A stretch of DNA of 64,000 bases from Paguma larvata (Eukaryota; Chordata; Mammalia; Carnivora; Viverridae): NCBI GenBank assembly GCA_030068075.1, contig CM057830.1:20802247-20866246 (forward strand), in the 5' to 3' direction. A model generated the notes under the pieces. That model saw only the letters and a program-made list of their open reading frames with translations. It was not told the DNA's origin and searched no databases. Position numbers and translations under genes: made by a program. Of this stretch, positions 57,255 to 64,000 are shown one piece after another; position 1 is the first letter of the stretch; each line of letters begins with the position of its first letter.

Positions 57255-57689
57255 GCAGTTTTCCCTTATCACTTATTTCCAGACAATGTAGTAAAAAAAA
57301 ATCCTCGAGGGGATCACATGAGTTTCATAAACGCTGCTGTCCTTCTGTTGGACACCAGGAACCTTATTTTCCCTTGGTAATTAAGATCGATCATTCCAAG
57401 AGATGGCATAACCTGCCTACTCTCCCATCCCCTTTTTGTTGGTTTTGGTTTTTTTGCTTTTCTGTCTGTTTACCCAATGGCATTGACAGGCTGAAATTGC
57501 CAGGTGTGAGTTATTTAGAATTTAAGAGAAATATTATGTTTCACAGTGGAAGAATTAGAGTACTAACATGAAAACTTAGAGGTAGAAAAATTTGAAATGA
57601 AACTGAGTGAGTCATCATGGGAAAGTTTTTAATTATAGAATCAATTACTATACAAAATACTCCTACAAATAAGTAAGAGGGAGAAAATT
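57255..57689. other. unique sequence
   Basis: Begins with a T-run. No recognised element. Confidence 0.4.
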
Positions 57690-58560
57690 CAATATTGACA
57701 AAATGGGCAAAAGTCTTGAGTAGGAACTTAACTGAGGACATTCAAATGGCCAAAAACTTTAGTGTCCATCTATTCTTTTGGGAAATGTAAATTAAACCCA
57801 CAATAAAATATCGCGTGTACCACCTGAATGGCCGAAACAAAAACGATTTAAAATTCCAGATGATGAGAAGGATATGAAGTAACTGGATTCTTTTACAGTG
57901 GACTGCACAAAAGAAGATACTCTACTTACCAGTAAATATACCCAAGGGTGCACAACCCTATTAATTTCTGGGAAATATTGGTTAAAACTCCAGTGAGATG
58001 CTACTACACACCACACATGCAGGTGAAGATTTAAAAATATAGACAAGGGCACCTGGCTGGCTCAGTCAGTTAAGCACCCGACTCTTGGTTTCAGCTCAAG
58101 TCATGCTCTCACCATTTGTGAGATTGAGCCCTGCATTGGCCGTGCTATCAGCATGGAGCCTGCTTGGGCTTTTCTCTCTCCTTCTCTCTCTGTTCCTCCC
58201 CTGCATGTTCTCTCTCTCTCTCTCTCTCAAAATAAGTAAATAAAATTTAAAAAATACAAATAATAAAAATAAAAAGATAGATAACAAATCATTCAAGATG
58301 TGGAATGACAGGTACATACACTGTGTGAGTATAACTGCTTTGAAACACTGGGAATTATCAATTATGATACGATATATTCATATGCTGTGACGATGTCACT
58401 TGAGTTCAAGATATATACCCAATATTCCCCATGTGATCAAAGGTACATATGCAAGGATCTCTATGGTAGCACTGTTAAAACAACTCAAATGTTCAAAAGT
58501 AGTAGAATGGAATGGATAAATCAACTGCAAAGAGTGAAAGAATGGAAAACACACAGAAGT
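57690..58560 (+). mobile_element. old L1 ORF2 3' region, sense, split by a SINE
   Basis: AAATGGGCAAAAGTCTTGAG, AAATGGCCAAAAACTTTAG, GTAAATATACCCAAGGGTGC, then after the SINE CAAAGGTACATATGCAAGG, GGTAGCACTGTTAAAACAAC and GAATGGATAAATCAACTGC follow ORF2 3' order. Heavily mutated. Confidence 0.7.
58047..58269 (+). mobile_element. CAN-SINE in old L1
   Basis: GGGCACCTGGCTGGCTCAGTC head, CT block and long A-rich tail. Imperfect TSD TAAAAATATAGACAA / TAAAAAGATAGATAAC. Confidence 0.92.
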
Positions 58561-58942
58561 CACTGATGCATAGCACAATGACAACATGTGACGCAGGTAT
58601 TACAAAGAATCCTTGCCACAGGAAAGTCTTCGACTGGATTCTGATTCTGATCTCTGCAAGAAATTTCATTTATCATTAGTCTCCATATCTGAATGGACAC
58701 TGGTGAATTTGCCCTCCTTGGATGATAAAGAGCTTTACAAGCATTCAATATTTGACTAGTTTATAGCACAAAGTTTTCTTGGTCAATTACAATGTCCCCA
58801 AAACTCAGTGCATTTCTGATATATTTGCTTCAAATATAAGAAAACATGGGTTTTTAATCTCTTTTCTGATTTTAATCTCTTGTTCCTTCTATTTCTGCTT
58901 GAGAACGGATTTTTGAATATTCTTGTTTTCTAATACTGTGTT
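58561..58942. other. unique sequence
   Basis: No recognised element. Confidence 0.4.
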
Positions 58943-58957
58943 AAAAGCAGCAAACAA

Positions 58958-59161
58958 GGGGCGCCTGGGTAACCAAGTTGGTTAAGTGTTTGACTCTTGG
59001 TTTAGGCTCAGGTCATGATTTTGCAGTTAGTGAGTTTGAGCCCCACCTTGGGCTCCATGCTGACAGTGCAGAGCCTGCTTGAGATTCTCTGTCTCTCTGC
59101 CTTCCCCTACTCATGCTCACACTCTCTCTCTCTCAAAAATAAATAAATAAACTTTAAAAGA
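58958..59161 (+). mobile_element. CAN-SINE, perfect 15 bp TSD
   Basis: GGGGCGCCTGGGTAACCAAG head, body and AAATAAATAAATAAAC tail. TSD AAAAGCAGCAAACAA at 58943-58957 and 59162-59176. Confidence 0.96.
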
Positions 59162-59351
59162 AAAAGCAGCAAACAATTGAAAACATCCTTTTAATGCCCT
59201 GGCTATTTCCAACGACACACTTTCCCAACACAGACAAATGTTCTAACTTCAGTTACTCAGGTTGTCAATGCTATATTTGGATATACTTTGAGTGAAGAGT
59301 ACCTAAAGAATATGCATGGGGCTTGAATGATAAAATGATCTTAAATTTTTT

Positions 59352-59569
59352 AAAATTTTTTTAATGTTTATTTATTTTTGACAGAGAGAGAGCGCGAGAT
59401 AGCATGAATGAGGAAGGAGCAGACAGAGAGGGAGACACAGAATCCGAAGCAGGCTCCAGGCTCTGAGCCATCAGCACAGAGCCCGACGTGGGGCTCGAAC
59501 CCACAAACCGCGAGATCATGACCTGAGCCGAAGTCCAACGCTTAATCAACTGAGCCACTCAGACGCCCC
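59352..59569 (-). mobile_element. young CAN-SINE, antisense
   Basis: TTTTTAATGTTTATTTATTTTTGAC, GAAGCAGGCTCCAGGC, GGGGCTCGAACCCACAAACC and GAGCCACTCAGACGCCCC. A ~65-codon frame is open on the minus strand (59361-59558). Confidence 0.95.
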
Positions 59570-60846
59570 TGAAATTTTTAATCATTCTAAATCTGAGATT
59601 ATTGGAAACAAGCTATGCAAGGCTCTAAGGATGGACATGAAATTACTAAAATTGAGGAGGTGAAAGTCCTTGTTCCTTTTCTTGAAGAGATTTGTGAATG
59701 AAAAAGAGTCCAGTGTTAAATGAAGGAAACCATGTATGTGGCCAAAAGCATTATCTAAGGATCACAGGTGCCTGTTTTTGTCTTCCAGCAAAAGAAAGCA
59801 TCTGATCCTCTCTTTTTTCATTCAAGAGCTGAAAAGCTTCAGTAAAGCATAAAGGTTCAATTCTAGAAAAAAATAGAGTCCAAATGAATAACATAATACG
59901 GAACAGAAGCAGGTGCATGTGAAAATAAAATGCAGTTTCATAACTGGATGAAAATCATATACTTCAGCATCAAGATGACAACCCTATTTTGCAGCCATAA
60001 TTGTAGTCTTGCAAAAGCACAGGCAGTGTCTACTCAGAAGGCTTCTGTGGACAAGCATGTGTGCATGTGAGAGAGACAGAGAGAGTGAGGTTATGAGAAG
60101 CTTACTATACTTTCTAATATATATAAATATTGCATATAGTGATATCCATATGTATTTAACACATATTTATATTTTATGTACTTATAAAATATTACATATA
60201 TACAAACATATATTTAAATGTTTTTACCTTGGAATAAAATATTGATCCTGTTTCCATATAGGGCAATATCAAAATTAAAAAATTGAAAAATTGGATTCTT
60301 TGAAATTTGGGTTAATTAAAAGGCTTCTCGTTTTGCTCCTATGAATGATAAGTTATTTAACAACAGATTTACCCAAAAATCATTGGGATAATACTCAGAA
60401 GTCACAAGCACGTTTCTGTGAAAGAAGGAATAATTACACACTTAAAATGGGTAATAGCTCAATGCTTTTTATATGTCACATCAATAAATGAAATTTGAAA
60501 TTTGAATTTGAAATTTGGTCTAAAATCTTTAGACCAAAGTATATTATTATTTTCACTTCTCAAGATAAAAGGTCTAAAATCTATGAATTTCTAGTCTTAC
60601 ATATTGACTTTTTAAACTAGCCATCTGTTTATTCCGTTATATACATATTGTGTGTGTATGTGTGTGTGTGTGTATTCAAGGCAAATTTTATTCTAAACCC
60701 ATGATTTCATTCACCTTTAAATTCTTCCAGTTTGCATGGCTAATGCATTGATAGGACTTCAGGACTACGAATCCCTCTTTTCTCTGTAGGCCTGCATTTC
60801 TGTGTTTTACATTTAAAGTAAGACTGAGCTAAAGAATCGCATTTTA
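59570..60846. other. unique sequence with AT and TG microsatellites
   Basis: ATAT-rich tract at about 60115-60225 and (TG)n at about 60648-60674. GAAATTTGAAATTTGAATTTGAAATTT at 60490 is a short tandem. Nothing gene-like. Confidence 0.5.
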
Positions 60847-61055
60847 GGGGCACCTGGGTGGCTCAGTCAGTTAAGCGTCTGACTTCGGCTCGGGTCATGA
60901 TCTCGCGGTTCATGAGTTCGAGCCCCACGTCAGGCTCTGTGCTGACACCTCAGAGCCTGGAGACAGCTTTGGATTCTGTTTCTCCCTCTCTCTCTGACCC
61001 TCCTCTGCTTGTACTCTGTCTCTCTCTCTCTGTCTCACAAAAATAAATAAACATT
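60847..61055 (+). mobile_element. young CAN-SINE with TSD
   Basis: GGGGCACCTGGGTGGCTCAG head, CATGAGTTCGAGCCCCACGTCAGG, CT block and tail. TSD AAGAATCGCATTTTA / AAGAATCATATTTTA (60832-60846, 61056-61070), 13/15. Confidence 0.96.
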
Positions 61056-61070
61056 AAGAATCATATTTTA

Positions 61071-62160
61071 ATCAGTTTAAAATGAAAAACAAAGAGATAT
61101 AACTTGCAGATGTTCTATTTCTTTAACAGAGAATTATCTAATGGAGGTCTTTTGTGGTGTTTTGTTTTTTTATCTGTTTGGTGCTTGATTTTACTCCTTT
61201 GCATTCTGAAAAGACATAAAGCTAAATTTGTTCTAATTAATACTTGTAAATCAGCTTGGATTTAACAATAATACTTTACTGATGGATATCTTTCCTCAAC
61301 CGACGTATTATCATGTCTAATAAAGGAGAAGATCTTATGGCATTCAACACTTTTTAAATCAAATTTGAACAAAAAAGCTGCTATTTAACTACTGTTACAG
61401 ATGATTTTCTTCATCCATTAAACATTTGAGCAGTAACTTAAAAGACACTCAAGGCAATTCACAGGAAAAAATTAAGATCAGAGGCAATTAGTGCTGCCAC
61501 TCATGCAAAACATTTGTTTTTATTTTTCTTTTCCACTTATAACTTGAGTTTCAAAAAGGAGACATTTATATGAGGCTCCTACAGATGACTCTTATTTTTC
61601 TTGTTTAGCTTGTTTCTCCCAATTGAAACAGGAATGTGCTTGACAAATATTTGGCAAAATAGAGGCTTCTGGATAGTTTCATTATATTTCTCAAGAAGCA
61701 CAAAATCATTTGCCATCAGCTTCAGAGGTGACATCTCCAAATCTTGGTATTATATAGCTATACAGGCTAGCAAATAAACTACTACCAATGGAAATACATA
61801 TAAACTTTTATGGGAAACAAATTAAAGATGACTTTCTATGTAGAATTTTGATAGATAATATTCATTTCCTAACTGAAATATTAGTTATACAACAATTTGA
61901 CAAATGAATGCATAGTTATGTGAGCACTGGCTGGCACAGCTGGCCTACATGAACTATTTTCTTATTTTATAATTTTAGAGAATAATTTAAAAATTGAATA
62001 TTTAAAATATAGTAGTTTTTAAACATGACGTTAATTTTTTAAAATCTCATTTTCTTTGAAGATCAAATTAATGACAGGTTGGAATGGTTGAGTTCATTTA
62101 TAAAAAAATTTCTAAAACATTTATTTTTATCTATTAAAGAATTTTTTTACAAGTTAATTT
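61071..62160. other. unique sequence, 1.1 kb
   Basis: No recognised repeat or gene. AT-rich. Confidence 0.4.
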
Positions 62161-62179
62161 AAAACTTGGAAGCATCTTA

Positions 62180-62393
62180 GGGCCCCTGGGTGGCTCAGTT
62201 GGTTGGGCATCCGACTCTTGATTTCAGCTTTAGGTCATGATCCCAGGGTCATGGGGTCAAGCACCTGGTCAGGTTCTGCGCTGACAGTACGGAATCTGCT
62301 TGGGATTCTCGCTCTTCCCCTCTGTCTTTCTCCCTGACTCATGCTCTCTCTCTCTTTAAAGACAATTTAAAAAAATTTTAAGAATTAAAAAAT
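62180..62393 (+). mobile_element. CAN-SINE with 19 bp TSD
   Basis: GGGCCCCTGGGTGGCTCAG head, variant body (GGGTCATGGGGTCAAGCACC) and CT block. TSD AAAACTTGGAAGCATCTTA / AAAAATTGGAAGTGTCTTA (62161-62179, 62394-62412). Confidence 0.95.
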
Positions 62394-62412
62394 AAAAATT
62401 GGAAGTGTCTTA

Positions 62413-63474
62413 AAATGCTTACTTCCTGCTCTTCATTTTAGAAACAAAAACCAGTCACTACAGGATCAGTTACCTGCTATACCGGTAAGGATTTATGTAG
62501 TAAGTAACACAGGCAAGGTAAGAATCAGAAACAGAAAAATAAGTATTAGAAGAATATCAGGAAGCTCACAGAAATGAGAGGAAGGCCAAAGAATCAGACT
62601 TGTAAAATAAAAGACATGGAGTAAGACAAGTAGATGGGTATTCAGTCAAATTCAGAAACATTAAGAGTCTGGTCAGAATGCCTCTGCTCACGCCACTGTT
62701 ACTGGATAAACGTCTCTGAAACCACTGGAGTCAAGATACTTACTGCTGTATCCACACTAAATAGTTGCTGATCTTCTCTGGCTTTTTTTTTTTTCCCTCT
62801 ACATCTTGACGTTTGAGAATCTCAAGTCAGGACACCTTTTCTACTTGCCACTCCTATGTCATACACCTGTTTCATGACTACTTGAGGCAAAAAAAAAAAA
62901 AAAAGGAAATATGGGCCATGATAGCTTTCTTAGTAGAAAATAGGGCCTTAGGTGGGAGGAGCCACCCCTCTCACCCCACAAAAGAGTCATTCACATGTCA
63001 GATTCCAAAATAATAACAAGGGCAACTACAGACTCCTATATCTAAATCCATCCTTTTTTCTTATTTCAATTTTTGAAACCAATAAGCAACGCTCAGTTAC
63101 TATAAACAGTAACACAACACAATCTCTAGGTAATGTCTCAGTATTCAGTAAAGATTTTGTATCAGTACTGTCAACTGTACCATCATTTTGCATCCTACTT
63201 ATAGTAGGAAGAAAACAGAAAAAAAGGTCAGTTATTTAAAACATCTACCTGTATATGACATAACACACAAGGAAGGAAATACAGGTAAGAGGGTACATTC
63301 TCTATTTTGTAATTGTTCTCCAGATTGTAAGTATTTACAATATTTCTCTTTACCCATTCTATGTTCCCATTTCTTAGGCCACCACCTGAGCTGATGAAAA
63401 GTTCAATAGGCACATGTATTTATTTATGAGTGGTCTGAGCCCTGAGTGACTTTCTTTCATAAAACTGCAATAGT
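62413..63474. other. unique sequence, 1.1 kb
   Basis: T-run at about 62785-62796 and A-run at about 62889-62904. No recognised gene or repeat. Confidence 0.4.
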
Positions 63475-63768
63475 TTGGGGTGCCTGGGGTGTCAGTTAAG
63501 CATTTGATGTCAGCTCAGGTCATGGTCTCACGGTTGGTGAGTTCTAGCCCCACAATGAGTGAGCTGGAGCCCCGCTTCAGGTGAGCTGGAGCCTCGCATC
63601 AGGTGACCATGAGCCTTGCACTGTGTTTCGCACTCTCGTTCCCTCTCTCTGCCCCTTGTGGGATTCTCTCTCTCTCCCCCTCCCTCCCTCTGCCCCTCAC
63701 TCACTCATGCATTCGATCTCTCAAAAATAAAAAAATAAATTAAAAACAAACAAACAAACAAACAAACA
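63475..63768 (+). mobile_element. CAN-SINE with internal 22 bp triplication
   Basis: GGGGTGCCTGGGGTGTCAG head. The body contains GTGAGCTGGAGCCCCGCTTCAG (63559-63580), GTGAGCTGGAGCCTCGCATCAG (63581-63602) and a degenerate third unit. The tail ends in (CAAA)n at about 63744-63768. Confidence 0.92.
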
Positions 63769-63971
63769 GGGGCACCTGGGTGACTCAGTTGGTTAAGCCT
63801 CGGACTCTTGATTTCAGCTCAGGTCATGATCTCACAGTTTGTGGGTTCAAGCCCCGCATCAGGCTCTGTGCTAATAGTGCAGAGCCTGCTTGGGATTCTC
63901 TTTCTCTTTTTCTCTCTGCTCCTCCCCTGCTCATTCTTTCTCTCTCAAAATAAATACATAGACTTTAAAAA
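63769..63971 (+). mobile_element. CAN-SINE inserted in the previous SINE's tail
   Basis: GGGGCACCTGGGTGACTCAG head directly after (CAAA)n, body and AAATAAATAC tail. AACAAACAAA-type sequence on both sides is consistent with insertion into the tail. Confidence 0.94.
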
Positions 63972-64000
63972 TATATTATTAACAAACAAAACAACAACCA

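Noticed and set aside
60847..60925. tRNA-like head of the SINE as a tRNA gene
   Set aside because: It has A- and B-box-like sequence, but the tRNA fold is degraded and it is fused to a SINE body in every copy.

Overview
This is a mammalian nuclear window, and the repeats point to a carnivoran, most likely a felid. The most common element is a tRNA-Lys-derived CAN-SINE of the SINEC_Fc type, with a head like GGCGCCTGGGTGGCTCAGTCGGTTA, an internal GTTCGAGCCCC box, a CT-rich block and an AAATAAA-type tail. I count about 31 full or partial copies on both strands. Carnivoran L1 3' ends and older mammalian repeats (L2, MIR, L1M, hAT-Charlie, LTRs) make up most of the rest. I find no supportable protein-coding gene, exon or functional RNA gene. 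The short open frames are translations of SINEs, of L1/L2 remnants or of chance AT-rich sequence. The window is best read as gene-desert or intronic DNA.

Layout. 1-8.4 kb: AT-rich unique sequence with a palindromic microsatellite, a ~120 bp duplication around two SINEs, MIRs, one LTR-like element and one L1. 8.4-13.3 kb: a long antisense L2 split by a sense L1M, which is itself split by an antisense L1 insertion carrying a SINE, plus a MaLR-like LTR. 15.5-16.5 kb: a GC-rich 938 bp insertion with a perfect 16 bp target-site duplication (TSD), which resembles an isolated L1 5' UTR. 19.6-20.75 kb: a nuclear mitochondrial insertion (NUMT) of ND4L/ND4, bracketed by telomere-like motifs in inverted orientation. 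21.3-22.7 kb: two L1 3' ends tail to tail. 23.9-25.3 kb: two hAT-type MITEs. 30.0-30.6 kb: a class-I-like LTR. 34.5-37.2 kb: a SINE and microsatellite cluster. 38-40.1 kb: L2 and L1M. 41.09-42.06 kb: a solo ERV2/ERVK-like LTR with a 6 bp TSD. 42.45-42.97 kb: a compound double-SINE insertion. 43.0-44.1 kb: an L1. 44.2-52.35 kb: a nearly complete but very old antisense L1M (3' UTR, ORF2, ORF1, 5' UTR) carrying younger insertions. 52-64 kb: mostly unique DNA with SINEs and fragments of L1 and L2.

No genes act together here. The window is mainly a record of retrotransposition. The parts most worth a second look are the GC-rich 5'-UTR-like insertion, the NUMT with telomere-like ends, and the compound SINE insertion with extra sequence under one TSD. 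Family names were assigned by eye and were not confirmed by a database search. Approximate element ends may be off by tens of bases unless a TSD is given.
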